Positions 21,231 through 29,035 of a stretch of DNA of 64,000 nt are shown here, piece after piece; positions within the stretch are counted from its first letter, which is position 1; each line of letters starts with the position of its first letter. The notes under the pieces are model-generated. The model made no database searches and was not told where the DNA came from. It was given only the letters and a program-made list of their open reading frames with translations. The stretch comes from Luteimonas saliphila. Its GTDB lineage: Bacteria; Pseudomonadota; Gammaproteobacteria; Xanthomonadales; Xanthomonadaceae. The DNA lies in NCBI RefSeq assembly GCF_016774335.1, contig NZ_JAETWA010000013.1, positions 39,777 through 103,776 of the forward strand, given 5' to 3'. The translations under genes were made by a program, and so were the position numbers.

Positions 21231-22208
21231 ATGCCGGCTGGCCTGCGGCAACGCCTGCGCGCGCGCTTCGACGCATGGGTGCGCAGGCGCACGCCGGAAT
21301 CGCTGCCGGTGCGCTTCGACCGCCACCGGATCTACGTGCTGCCCACGCGATTCGGCGCGTTCTTCGCGATCCTGCTGCTCACGATGGGCGTCGGCGCGCT
21401 CAACTACAACAACAATCCTGCGTTGCTGCTGTGCCTGCTGCTCGCCGGGGCCGCCGTGGCCAGCCTGCTGCAGGCGCAGCTCCAGCTCGGCGGGCTGGAG
21501 ATCCACGCCATCGGCGCCGAACCGGTCGCCGCGGGGACGCCCCTGCAGTTGCGGATCCATGCACGCGCGCCGGCCGGACGCGCGCGGCGCGGGCTGCGGG
21601 TCGACTGCGGCGCCCAGTCGGCCGTGCTGTCGCTGGACGACGGTGCAGGCGAAGCGGTGCTGTCGATCCCCACGTCGCGGCGCGGCTGGCTGGCGCCCGG
21701 GCGGCTGCGCATCTCCACCACGCGTCCCCTCGGGCTCGCCCGCGCCTGGGCCTACGCCTGGGCCGACAGGCCGCTGCTGGTCTACCCGGCGCCGGAAGCC
21801 GGCAGCCCCCCGCTGCCGTATGGGCTTGGGGAAAGCCAGCAGTCGCGCCTGCACCCGGCCGGCGACGACGTGCACCATCTGCGCGACTGGCGCCACGGCG
21901 ACAGCCGCCGGGCGGTGGCGTGGAAGGCGTCGGCGCGTCGCGATGCGTTGCTCGTGCGCGAGTTCGAGCAGCCGCTGGGCGCCGACGTCGTGCTGGACTG
22001 GAACACGCTCTCCACGCTGGCCCGTGAAGACCGGATTCGCCGACTGGCGGGCTGGGTCGACGAGGCGGAACGCGAGATGCGGCGCTACAGCCTCTTGCTG
22101 CCCGGCCACACGGCGATCGGTCCGGGTACCGGGCCCGCGCATCGCCACGCCTGCCTGCGTGCGCTCGCGTTGATGCCCGGGGAGACGGATGCCGATGGCG
22201 CGCACTGA
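21231..22208 (+). CDS. DUF58 domain membrane protein
   Basis: Protein of 325 residues with two N-terminal membrane segments (about residues 40-80), then a domain with YGLGESQQSRLHPAGDDVHHLRDWRHGDSRRAVAWKASAR, whose GDD and R-x-W-K blocks define DUF58. This subgroup lacks a clear vWA MIDAS in the visible part. It follows moxR by 170 bp and overlaps the next gene by 20 bp. The gap upstream of ATG 21231 has no strong ribosome binding site, so an earlier alternative start is possible. Function is inferred only from the conserved MoxR-DUF58-TgpA arrangement. Confidence 0.85.
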   Translation: MPAGLRQRLRARFDAWVRRRTPESLPVRFDRHRIYVLPTRFGAFFAILLLTMGVGALNYNNNPALLLCLLLAGAAVASLLQAQLQLGGLEIHAIGAEPVAAGTPLQLRIHARAPAGRARRGLRVDCGAQSAVLSLDDGAGEAVLSIPTSRRGWLAPGRLRISTTRPLGLARAWAYAWADRPLLVYPAPEAGSPPLPYGLGESQQSRLHPAGDDVHHLRDWRHGDSRRAVAWKASARRDALLVREFEQPLGADVVLDWNTLSTLAREDRIRRLAGWVDEAEREMRRYSLLLPGHTAIGPGTGPAHRHACLRALALMPGETDADGAH

Positions 22209-24144
22209 ATCGCCTCCGCTCTCGACCACGGCGCGCGCGTGGGCGCTTGCCGCAGGCGCCGCGTGCCTGATGCCGCTGTTGCCGCAACTGCCCGCGCCGA
22301 TCGCGATCGGCAGCGTCGCGCTGGGCCTCGCGATGGGTGCGCTGTCCTGGCGGCGACCGTTGCCGGGCTGGCTGCGCATGCTGCTGGCATTGGCGCTGGT
22401 GGGCGCCGTGCTGGGCATGTTCCGCTTCGCACTGGGCCGCGACGTCGCCTGCGCGCTGCTTGCGGTGATGCTGGCGCTCAAGCCCGGCGAGCTGGTCACG
22501 TTGCGCGACGCGCGCAGCCTGGTGGGGTTCGCGCTGTTCGCGCCGTTTTCCACGTTCCTGCTCGACCAGGGCCCGGTCTCGCTGCTGCTGGGCCTGGCGG
22601 GCGTGACGCTCGCGCTGGTCGCGCTGCTGCAGTTGTCCGAAGACGAGTCGGGCGATACTACACCGGTCCGGCCATGGCGGCGCGTCGTGGCGGTATTGCG
22701 CCTGGGAGCGATCGGGCTGCCGCTGGCACTGGCGACGTTCTGGTTGTTCCCCCGGATCGGGTCGCCGCTGTGGGGAATACCGGAACGCGCCCTGGCGCGG
22801 CCCGGCCTGTCGGAGGAGATGCGACCCGGAGAGTGGGTCGATTTCATGACCGACGATCGCCCGGCGCTGCGCGTGTCCTTTACCGGCCCGACGCCGGCCA
22901 CCACGCAGATGTACTGGCGCGGCCCGGTGCTGATGGACTACGACGGACGGAGCTGGACGCGTTCGCGCTGGCTTCGCGGCATCCCCGTTCCCGCCACCAC
23001 CCGCGCGCCTTTGGCCTGGGACTACGAGATGGAGGTCGAACCGACCGAGCGTCGCACGCTGGTCGCGCTGGAGTTGCCGGACGTGGTGCCCACGGGCACC
23101 CGCGTCGCGTGGGACCACGTGCTGCAGGTGGACGCGCCACTGTCCCGGGTGACCCGCTGGCGCATGCGCGCGGCGCCGCCGCGCACGTTCGAGCCGCAGT
23201 TGCCGGTCTTGATCCGGCAAAGCGCGCTGCGCCTGCCCGAAGGCTACAACCCGCGGACGGTGGCGCTCGCGCGCGAGTGGCGCCGCGAACTGGGTGTCGG
23301 CAACGACGCCGCACTGGTCGATCGCGCCATGGACATGATCCGGGCGGAATTCGGCTATACCCTCGACACACCACTCCCGGGCCGCCATGCCGCCGATGAA
23401 TTCCTGTTCGACTGGAAGCAGGGCTTCTGCGAACACTTCAGTTCGGCGTTCGTGATCCTGATGCGCGCGGCGGGGATTCCCTCGCGGGTGGTGACCGGCT
23501 ACGTCGGCGGCTACCGCAATCCGATCGGCGGCTACTGGATCGTGCGGCGCCAGGACGCACACGCCTGGGCGGAAGTCTGGCTCGAGGGCCGCGGCTGGGT
23601 GCGGGTCGATCCAACCGCAGCGGTCGCGCCCGAACGCATCTACGACACCATCGACGACCGCGCCGACGGCGGCGGTTTCGGCGGGCTGCCGGGCGTCACG
23701 CCCATGCTGGACCTGGGCGACTGGCTGCGCCGCGGCTGGAACGATCTCGTGCTCGGCTTCGACGCCACTCGCCAGTTGGCGATCCTGCGTCCGATCGGCC
23801 TGGACCGGGCCGGCGCGCGCGGCCTGGTGGGCCTGTTCGGCGCCTGTGCGGTTCTCGCACTGGGCTGGATGCTGTGGCTGACCGCACGCGCCGAGCGCAG
23901 CGGCGATCCGGTGCTGCGCTCCTGGCGTCGACTCGGCGCACGCTACGCCCGCCTCGGGTTGGGCCGCGAGGCCCACGAGCCGGCCCAGCAGTGGGCGCGG
24001 CGCGTGGCTGCGGCCCGGCCCGCCGACGCCGAGGCCCTGCTCGCACTCAGCGCGCGTTTCGCGAAATGGCGCTACGCTCCACGCATCGATGGGGACGATC
24101 CGCGCCCGCTGATCCGCGAGCTGCGCAGATACCGCCCCGCATGA
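22189..24144 (+). CDS. tgpA: Membrane transglutaminase-like protein (DUF3488-TgpA family)
   Basis: Protein of 651 residues. Residues 1-185 hold several membrane segments (DUF3488), then a periplasmic transglutaminase-like domain, then one more membrane segment near residue 550 and a C-terminal DUF4129-like tail. The thiol triad is intact: Cys414 in KQGFCEHFSSAF, His458 in DAHAWAEVW, Asp474 in RVDPTAAV. Pseudomonas TgpA is essential and has this architecture. The start overlaps the DUF58 gene by 20 bp; the ATG at 22195 is equally possible. Its substrate in the envelope is unknown. Confidence 0.9.
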   Translation: MPMARTESPPLSTTARAWALAAGAACLMPLLPQLPAPIAIGSVALGLAMGALSWRRPLPGWLRMLLALALVGAVLGMFRFALGRDVACALLAVMLALKPGELVTLRDARSLVGFALFAPFSTFLLDQGPVSLLLGLAGVTLALVALLQLSEDESGDTTPVRPWRRVVAVLRLGAIGLPLALATFWLFPRIGSPLWGIPERALARPGLSEEMRPGEWVDFMTDDRPALRVSFTGPTPATTQMYWRGPVLMDYDGRSWTRSRWLRGIPVPATTRAPLAWDYEMEVEPTERRTLVALELPDVVPTGTRVAWDHVLQVDAPLSRVTRWRMRAAPPRTFEPQLPVLIRQSALRLPEGYNPRTVALAREWRRELGVGNDAALVDRAMDMIRAEFGYTLDTPLPGRHAADEFLFDWKQGFCEHFSSAFVILMRAAGIPSRVVTGYVGGYRNPIGGYWIVRRQDAHAWAEVWLEGRGWVRVDPTAAVAPERIYDTIDDRADGGGFGGLPGVTPMLDLGDWLRRGWNDLVLGFDATRQLAILRPIGLDRAGARGLVGLFGACAVLALGWMLWLTARAERSGDPVLRSWRRLGARYARLGLGREAHEPAQQWARRVAAARPADAEALLALSARFAKWRYAPRIDGDDPRPLIRELRRYRPA

Positions 24145-24166
24145 ACCGCCCCCCGGAGCCGCCGCC

Positions 24167-24652
24167 ATGACCGTCCGCCTGCTCGTTCCCGCCGTGGCGA
24201 CCCTGCTGCTGGCCGCCTGCGCCTCCCAGCCCAGGCCTTTGCAGGGCAGTTACAGGGAGGCCACGCCGCACGCACTGATGCAGTCCGACGGCAGCGGCAC
24301 GCCGGTGCGCTGGGGCGGCCGCATCGTGCAGGTGGAGCCGCGCGCCGACGAAACCTGCTTCGAGATGATCTCCACGCGCCTGACCGCGACCGGGCGGCCG
24401 TACTGGGCCAGCGACGACACCAACGGCCGCTTCATCGCCTGCCGCACCGGCTTCTACGACCCGGCGGTGTTCGAGGTCAATCGCGAAGTCACCTTCACCG
24501 GCCGGATCAGCGGCTACGAGACCCGTCGCATCGGCGAGTACGACTACCGCTTCCCCAGGGTCGCCGCCGACGTCGTCTACCTGTGGCCCAAGCGCGATGC
24601 GGTCAACGTCATCACCCGGCCCGAGCCGTGGCCGTGGTGGGGCTGGTGGTGA
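24167..24652 (+). CDS. slp: Slp family outer membrane lipoprotein
   Basis: Lipoprotein of 161 residues with lipobox LLAAC (Cys18). The mature part resembles Slp/YeaY: VRWGGRIVQVEPRADETCFEM, then FIACRTGFYDPAVFEVNREVTFTGRISGYE, and a VVYLWP segment. It ends in a Trp-rich tail (PWPWWGWW). It starts 22 bp after tgpA and is probably the last gene of the moxR operon. Slp proteins are starvation or stationary-phase envelope lipoproteins in enterobacteria; a similar role here is inference. A perfect 20-bp inverted repeat lies directly downstream. Confidence 0.88.
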   Translation: MTVRLLVPAVATLLLAACASQPRPLQGSYREATPHALMQSDGSGTPVRWGGRIVQVEPRADETCFEMISTRLTATGRPYWASDDTNGRFIACRTGFYDPAVFEVNREVTFTGRISGYETRRIGEYDYRFPRVAADVVYLWPKRDAVNVITRPEPWPWWGWW

Positions 24653-24670
24653 GAGGAGCCGTGATCGGAG

Positions 24671-24739
24671 GATTGGTGATTCGTGATTCGTGAAAAGCGG
24701 TCCGCAGGTGCTGTCTCTTCGAATCACGAATCACCAATC
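24671..24739. repeat. Perfect 20-bp inverted repeat between slp and the HIT gene
   Basis: Left arm GATTGGTGATTCGTGATTCG (24671-24690) and its exact complement at 24720-24739 with a 29-base loop. It fills the gap between two converging genes and may serve as a bidirectional terminator. The core GATTGGTGATT also appears in the repeat at 25906-25978. Confidence 0.85.
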
Positions 24740-24746
24740 ACCGCCC

Positions 24747-25088
24747 TCACGCTCCGAACCGCCCCAGCGGCGCACCCGCCAGCAGGTGCAGGTGGATCTG
24801 GAACACGGTCTGGCCGCCGTCGCCATTGCAGTTCATGACGATACGGTAGCCCTCTTGGTCGAAACCCTGGGCCTTGGCATAGCGCGCCGCCGCCAGCGCG
24901 AGCCGGCCGACCACCTCGGGCCTGTCCGCCGGAACCTCGTTGAGGGTCGCGAACGTTTCCTTCGGCACGAACAGCACGTGCACCGGCGCCTGCGGCGCGA
25001 TGTCGCGGAAGGCGATGACGTGCTCGTCCTCGAACACGATATCGGCGGGAATCTCGCGGCGGATGATCTTGTGGAAGAGGGTGGGCAT
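24747..25088 (-). CDS. HIT family nucleotide hydrolase (HinT-like)
   Basis: Histidine-triad protein of 113 residues, likely cleaving nucleoside phosphoramidates or acyl-adenylates. MPTLFHKIIRREIPADIVFE, VHVLFVPKETFATL and VMNCNGDGGQTVFQIHLHLL are HinT hallmarks. Within the triad the first His is replaced by Gln97; His99 (the usual nucleophile) and His101 remain. The start is the ATG eight bases after a 7-bp tandem repeat on the coding strand; the frame stays open through the repeat to 25280, but similarity begins at this ATG. No clear ribosome binding site is seen because the repeat occupies its place. Confidence 0.9.
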   Translation of the reverse strand: MPTLFHKIIRREIPADIVFEDEHVIAFRDIAPQAPVHVLFVPKETFATLNEVPADRPEVVGRLALAAARYAKAQGFDQEGYRIVMNCNGDGGQTVFQIHLHLLAGAPLGRFGA

Positions 25089-25096
25089 GGCTGGCC

Positions 25097-25170
25097 GGGA
25101 ATCGGGAATCGGGAATCGGGAATCGGGAATCGGGAATCGGGAATCGGGAATCGGGAATCGGGAATCGGGA
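25097..25170. repeat. 7-bp tandem repeat (GGGAATC), ten full copies plus GGGA
   Basis: On the plus strand GGGAATC is repeated ten times without a mismatch, followed by GGGA. On the coding strand of the HIT gene the unit is GATTCCC, ending eight bases before the ATG. Since 7 is not a multiple of 3, all three frames are open and read a DSRFPIP-type peptide. The repeat occupies the 5' untranslated region of the HIT gene. Confidence 0.97.
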
Positions 25171-25288
25171 AGAGCATACCCCGCACCTGTATTGTCCAGC
25201 CGAAGACCCGTCCGGTTCGATTCGCCTCCGTAGCGGATCCGGAGAATCGCTTTTCCGAATCCCCGATCCCTGATCCCCAATCCCGGCT

Positions 25289-25882
25289 CTAAACCATCTC
25301 GCTGCGCGAGCCGAACGCGTGCGACAGGGTGCCCCGGTCGACGTACTCGAGTTCACCGCCCAGCGGCACGCCATGCGCCAGCCGGCTCGGACGCGCGCCG
25401 TGCTGGCGCGAGAGCTGGGCGAGGTAATGCGCGGTGGCCTCGCCTTCCACGGTAGGGTTGGTGGCGATGATCAGTTCCTGCACCTGCCCCTCCTGAAGCC
25501 GGTCCGACAGGCGGTCGAGGCCGATCTCGCGCGGGCCGATGCCGTCGAGCGGGCTCAGCCGCCCCTGCAGCACGAAGTAGAGGCCGCGGTACCCCGTGGC
25601 CTGCTCGATCGCGAGCCGGTCGGCCGCCGATTCGACCACGCACAGCTGGTGCGCGTCGCGCACGGCACTGGCGCAGGTGGCGCAGACCTCGGTTTCGCTG
25701 AAGTCGCGGCAGCGCGCGCAGTGGCCCACGCGTTCAACCGCCTCCGACAGGACCGAGGCCAGCCGCCGCCCGCCCTCGCGCTCGCGCTCGAGCACGTGGT
25801 AGGCCATGCGCTGCGCGGTCTTCTGGCCCACGCCGGGCAGGATCCGGAAGGCTTCGATCAGCTGTTCGAGGAGGGAGGACAT
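25289..25882 (-). CDS. recR: Recombination protein RecR
   Basis: Works with RecF and RecO in gap repair. It has 197 residues: helix-hairpin-helix [17 protein letters not shown], Cys4 zinc finger [16 protein letters not shown], Toprim domain beginning [15 protein letters not shown] and a C-terminal [17 protein letters not shown]. The start [13 protein letters not shown] has a GGAG sequence just upstream; upstream in-frame codons come from an intergenic repeat. It belongs to the conserved dnaX-ybaB-recR order. Confidence 0.97.
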   Translation of the reverse strand: MSSLLEQLIEAFRILPGVGQKTAQRMAYHVLEREREGGRRLASVLSEAVERVGHCARCRDFSETEVCATCASAVRDAHQLCVVESAADRLAIEQATGYRGLYFVLQGRLSPLDGIGPREIGLDRLSDRLQEGQVQELIIATNPTVEGEATAHYLAQLSRQHGARPSRLAHGVPLGGELEYVDRGTLSHAFGSRSEMV

Positions 25883-25905
25883 CGGCAGGCCGTGACTGGT
25901 CGATT

Positions 25906-25978
25906 GGCGATTGGTGATTGGTAACCGCGACGTCGCTTGGCTGATCTTCGAATCACCAATCACCAATCACCAATCGCC
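25906..25978. repeat. 16-bp inverted repeat between recR and ybaB
   Basis: GGCGATTGGTGATTGG (25906-25921) pairs exactly with 25963-25978, around a 41-base loop. It is built from the same GATTGGTGATT module as the element at 24671-24739. It lies inside the dnaX-ybaB-recR transcription unit, in the 103-bp ybaB-recR gap. Confidence 0.8.
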
Positions 25979-25985
25979 GCTCCTC

Positions 25986-26306
25986 TCAGAACGGCAGTTT
26001 CATTCCCGGCGGCAGCGACATGCCGGCGGTCGCGCCGGCCATCTTCTCCTTCGAGGCGGCGTCGATCTTGTTCGAGGCGTCGTTGAAGGCCGCCGCCACC
26101 AGGTCTTCGGCCATTTCCGGGTCGGACAGCACGCTCGGGTCGATCCGCACCTTGCGGCACTCCTTGGCGCCGGACAGGGTCACGGTGACCATGCCGCCGC
26201 CGGCGCTGCCGGCGACTTCGAGCTCGGCGATCTCCTGCTGCACGCGCTGCATGTTCTCCTGCATCTTCTGCGCCTGCTGCATCAACTGGGCGATGTTTCC
26301 ACGCAT
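25986..26306 (-). CDS. ybaB: Nucleoid-associated protein, YbaB/EbfC family
   Basis: Small DNA-binding protein of 106 residues that forms dimers on the nucleoid. The N-terminal helix [20 protein letters not shown], the [20 protein letters not shown] strand block and the C-terminal Gly/Met-rich [11 protein letters not shown] are typical. Located 9 bp after dnaX, as in most bacteria. Confidence 0.95.
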   Translation of the reverse strand: MRGNIAQLMQQAQKMQENMQRVQQEIAELEVAGSAGGGMVTVTLSGAKECRKVRIDPSVLSDPEMAEDLVAAAFNDASNKIDAASKEKMAGATAGMSLPPGMKLPF

Positions 26307-26315
26307 GCTGGTTCT

Positions 26316-28133
26316 CTAGCCTTCGTCGTAGGGTCGGATGGAATCGGGGACGAGCTTCGCACCCTGCTGCTGCATCAGCCGCTGCACGTTCGGGTCGGAC
26401 AGGAACGCGCTTTCGGCGGCGGCCTGGCGCGCATCACGCTGGCGCACGTTGCGGGCGTGCAGGGTCTCGCCGGTGGCGGGCGCATCGTCGTCGAAGCGGA
26501 TCTGCGGCGTCGCTCCGAGCGCGGGAGTCAACGCATTCGCCAGTTGCGAGACCAGGAACGGCGTCTTCAGGTGGTCGTCGCTGGCGGGCAGCGACAGGCG
26601 CAGGGTCCCGCCGTCCCAGCCGACGAACGCAGCGTGCGCGGCGAGCTCGCGGACCGGACCGCGCAGGCCAAGGCCGGCGACGAGGTCGAGCCAGCCCGGG
26701 GCGTCGAGCGGGCCATGCTTCGCAGCGGCGCCAGCGCCGGGCTCCTCGATCGGAGACGACGGCAGGGCGTCCGCAGGGGTTGCGCGGAAGTGCATGTCCG
26801 GTGCCGGGCGCACGATCGTTGCGGGCGGCGCGTCGCGCACCGGTTCGGCGGGCGACGCCGCTACACCAGGGACGCCGGTTCGCGGCGTCGCCGAGGCGCG
26901 CTCCGGGTGCGTTGGCGCGAGGCGGTCAGGCGCCTGCCGGGTGGATGCCCGGGTCATGTCCGAGTCCATCGCCGCACGCGCCGCGGCGGCCGCCGACCCC
27001 TCGGCGCGTGGCCGCGCCGGCATGGCGGGCGCGGCTGTCGCCTGCGCGTCGGCTTCGACCGGGCGGAACGCCAGCATCCGCAGCAGGCTCATCTCGAATC
27101 CGGCGCGCGGGCTCGGCGCCAGCGGCAGGTCGCGTCGGCCGCCCAGGGCCATCTGGTACCAGAGCTGCACCAGTTCCGGCCGCAGCGCCGAGGCCAGCGT
27201 TTCCACGTCGAAGCCGTCGCCCTCGGCGGTCGCCGCGGGCACGAGCTGCTTCACCTGGATCCGGTGCAGCGCCCCGGCCAGCGCATCGAGCACGCCGGCC
27301 CAGTCGGGCGAGACCTCCGCCAGCGCGGCCACCTCCGCCATGAGCCGCTCGCCGTCCCCCGTCGACAGCGCTTCGAGCAGCGCGCCGATGCGGGTGCGGT
27401 CGACAGTGCCCAGCATCTTTCCCACCACCTCGTCCGACAGCGCACCGCCGGAATAGGCGATCGCCTGGTCGAGCAGCGACAGGCCGTCGCGCAGGCTGCC
27501 GTCGGCGGCCTTCGCCAGCTGGCGGATCGCGCCCGGTTCGGCGTCGATGCCTTCGGCGCCGAGGATCATCTCGATCTGGCCGCGGATCTGTTCCTCGTCC
27601 AGGCGCTTGAGGTTGAACTGCAGGCAGCGCGAGAGCACGGTCACCAGCAGCTTTTCCGGATCCGTGGTCGCGAACAGGAACTTCACGTGGCCCGGCGGTT
27701 CCTCCAGCGTCTTGAGCAGCGCGTTGAACGCCGGCTTCGACAGCATGTGGACTTCGTCGATCAGGTAGACCTTGTAGCGGCCGCGCGAGGGCATGTACTG
27801 CGCGTTGTCGATCAGGTCGCGGACGTTGTCGACGCCGGTGTTGGAGGCGGCGTCGATCTCGAGGAGGTCGATGTAGCGGCCGGCGTCGATCGCCAGGCAG
27901 GTCTCGCATTCGCCGCAGGGATCGGCGCCGGTGCCCTTCTCGCAGTTCAGGCTTTTGGCGAAGATCCTCGCGATCGTGGTCTTGCCGACACCGCGGGTGC
28001 CGGTGAACAGGTAGGCGTGGTGGACCCGGCCCGAATCGAGCGCGTTGGAGAGCGCCCGGACCACGTGTTCCTGGCCCACCAGCTCGGCGAACCGCTTGGG
28101 ACGCCACTTTCGGGCGAGGACGAGGTAGGACAT
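26316..28133 (-). CDS. dnaX: DNA polymerase III subunit gamma/tau
   Basis: Clamp loader ATPase, 605 residues. Walker A in FTGTRGVGKTTIARI, zinc module CNCEKG-type cysteines (LNCEKGTGADPCGECETC), Walker B VYLIDEVHML and the SRC motif are intact. Residues about 370-500 form an Ala/Pro-rich linker, followed by a conserved C-terminal domain V-like segment that would contact the polymerase alpha subunit. The start MSYLVLARKWRP is standard; the long frame upstream to 28553 is not coding. No A-rich slippery site of the E. coli type is evident, so production of a short gamma form is unsupported. Confidence 0.97.
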   Translation of the reverse strand: MSYLVLARKWRPKRFAELVGQEHVVRALSNALDSGRVHHAYLFTGTRGVGKTTIARIFAKSLNCEKGTGADPCGECETCLAIDAGRYIDLLEIDAASNTGVDNVRDLIDNAQYMPSRGRYKVYLIDEVHMLSKPAFNALLKTLEEPPGHVKFLFATTDPEKLLVTVLSRCLQFNLKRLDEEQIRGQIEMILGAEGIDAEPGAIRQLAKAADGSLRDGLSLLDQAIAYSGGALSDEVVGKMLGTVDRTRIGALLEALSTGDGERLMAEVAALAEVSPDWAGVLDALAGALHRIQVKQLVPAATAEGDGFDVETLASALRPELVQLWYQMALGGRRDLPLAPSPRAGFEMSLLRMLAFRPVEADAQATAAPAMPARPRAEGSAAAAARAAMDSDMTRASTRQAPDRLAPTHPERASATPRTGVPGVAASPAEPVRDAPPATIVRPAPDMHFRATPADALPSSPIEEPGAGAAAKHGPLDAPGWLDLVAGLGLRGPVRELAAHAAFVGWDGGTLRLSLPASDDHLKTPFLVSQLANALTPALGATPQIRFDDDAPATGETLHARNVRQRDARQAAAESAFLSDPNVQRLMQQQGAKLVPDSIRPYDEG

Positions 28134-28523
28134 GCGCCCATTGTGCCGCGCCCCGGAAAAATCTGCCTGTCCGGGCACGGAATGCGCTGCCGTGCGGAGG
28201 AAACGTCCATTCGCATGATCCGGCGCACTCGACTCCGCGGCATTCCCCGGATGCGGCCTGCGGCCATATCCGGGCGACGCGGCGCGGGCGCACGGCCGTA
28301 GCCCGGGTAAGCGCAGCGCACCCGGGGCGCCAGGGCTACGGCCAGCCGTTCTCGCGGGCGAGACGGTCGGCCTCGACGCGGTGGCCGACGCCCAACCTCG
28401 TCCGATCCTCCCCGGAGCTGAACTCCTCGCCCCCAAAAAGGGACCTGCGACTCGCTTTAACGCCACGCGGCCGCTAAAATCACCGGTCCGATCGGGGGGC
28501 AGGATGGCCGCCCGGGCGGGAAC
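28134..28523. other. 390-bp spacer between dnaX and tRNA-Ser(GGA) with a REP hairpin
   Basis: No gene is supported. It must hold the dnaX promoter (minus) and the tRNA promoter (plus). At 28475-28480 TAAAAT is a plausible tRNA -10 with a weak TCGCTT -35 at 28452-28457, spacer 17. A REP palindrome lies at 28295-28344, and a second GGATGCGGCC-type hairpin near 28243-28275. Confidence 0.6.
28295..28344. repeat. REP-type palindrome
   Basis: Eleven-base arms GGCCGTAGCCC (28295-28305) and GGGCTACGGCC (28334-28344) enclose a GC-rich imperfect hairpin with CCGGGTAAGCGCAGCGCACCCGG. The TAGCCCGG...CCGGGCTA ends match the elements at 49161-49440, so they belong to one family. Confidence 0.75.
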
Positions 28524-28616
28524 GGAGAGGTGTCCGAGTGGTTGAAGGAGCACGCCTGGAAAGTGTGTAAGCGTCTAAACCGCGCTTCGGGGGTTCGAAT
28601 CCCCCTCTCTCCGCCA
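28524..28616 (+). tRNA. tRNA-Ser(GGA)
   Basis: 93 nt including an encoded CCA. Acceptor GGAGAGG pairs with TCTCTCC before the discriminator G and CCA. The anticodon arm CACGC-CTGGAAA-GTGTG gives anticodon GGA (reads UCC/UCU). A long class II variable arm follows, and the T loop is GGTTCGAATCC. Very close to E. coli tRNA-Ser(GGA). Confidence 0.97.
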
Positions 28617-28758
28617 GTTTCAAGTGGTGTGGTGGTTCGGGTCGCGTGGGTTTCGCCGGCGGCTCCGGAGTGGGGGTGAGAACCCCCGCGGGTTCGACAA
28701 ACCGCGCAGCGGTTTGCACGGCGAAGCCGCCCGAAGGGCGAGGCGCGCAGCGCCGAGT

Positions 28759-28779
28759 GAATCCCCCTCTCTCCGCCAG
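28759..28779 (+). repeat. Duplicate of the tRNA-Ser 3' end
   Basis: The 21-base string GAATCCCCCTCTCTCCGCCA plus G at 28597-28617 (end of the tRNA) recurs exactly at 28759-28779, 162 bases downstream. The intervening DNA contains a CCGCGCAGCGG palindrome. Such tail duplications resemble attachment-site remnants, but no integrase lies nearby. Confidence 0.85.
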
Positions 28780-28785
28780 ATTCAT

Positions 28786-28809
28786 GAAGCGCCCCGGCAG
28801 GGGCGTTTC
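28786..28809 (+). terminator. Hairpin after the tRNA-Ser region
   Basis: GAAGCGCCCC and GGGGCGTTTC form a ten-base stem with a GGCA loop (28786-28809). Only a short T-containing tail follows (CAC), so it is a moderate rho-independent terminator candidate. It separates the tRNA from the 4.5S RNA gene. Confidence 0.55.
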
Positions 28810-28823
28810 ACATGTCCAGTCCT

Positions 28824-28935
28824 ATGGTGGCCCCGTCGGCCCCTCGCGACGCTAGATCGAAAACCCCGCCAGGGCCGGAAGGCAGCAACGGTATCGATCG
28901 ACGCGGGTGCCGAGGCAAGCTGGCGGGGCCATCGC
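28824..28935 (+). ncRNA. ffs: 4.5S signal recognition particle RNA
   Basis: Small bacterial SRP RNA of about 110 nt. The domain IV signature is clear: CCAGGGCCGGAAGGCAGCAACGG (from 28869) is matched by GGGTGCCGAGGCAAGCTGG (to about 28923). The outer stem pairs GGTGGCCCCGTCGG (28826-28839) with CTGGCGGGGCCATC (28920-28933). The RNA binds Ffh to target membrane proteins. Exact ends are estimated from stem pairing. Its place near dnaX and a Ser tRNA is common in Xanthomonadaceae. Confidence 0.93.
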
Positions 28936-29035
28936 CATTTCTGGCGCAGCGAACCGCGGCCATTCCCTGCCCCTGCCCGCGGCGACGTCGAGGATGCACG
29001 TCAGCAGACGAATTCCCGCCGCGCGGCCATCGCCA

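Noticed and set aside
21400..24168. A 922-codon minus-strand frame opposite the DUF58 and transglutaminase genes
   Set aside because: Shadow of two overlapping real genes with intact catalytic residues.
25095..25170. The 7-bp array as a CRISPR
   Set aside because: Units are only 7 bp with no spacers and no cas genes are present.
26316..28133. Programmed frameshift in dnaX giving a short gamma subunit
   Set aside because: No A-rich slippery heptamer with downstream hairpin is visible in the GC-rich linker region.
28617..28823. A second tRNA gene after tRNA-Ser(GGA)
   Set aside because: Only the last 21 bases of a tRNA are repeated; no acceptor 5' strand, D arm or anticodon arm is present.
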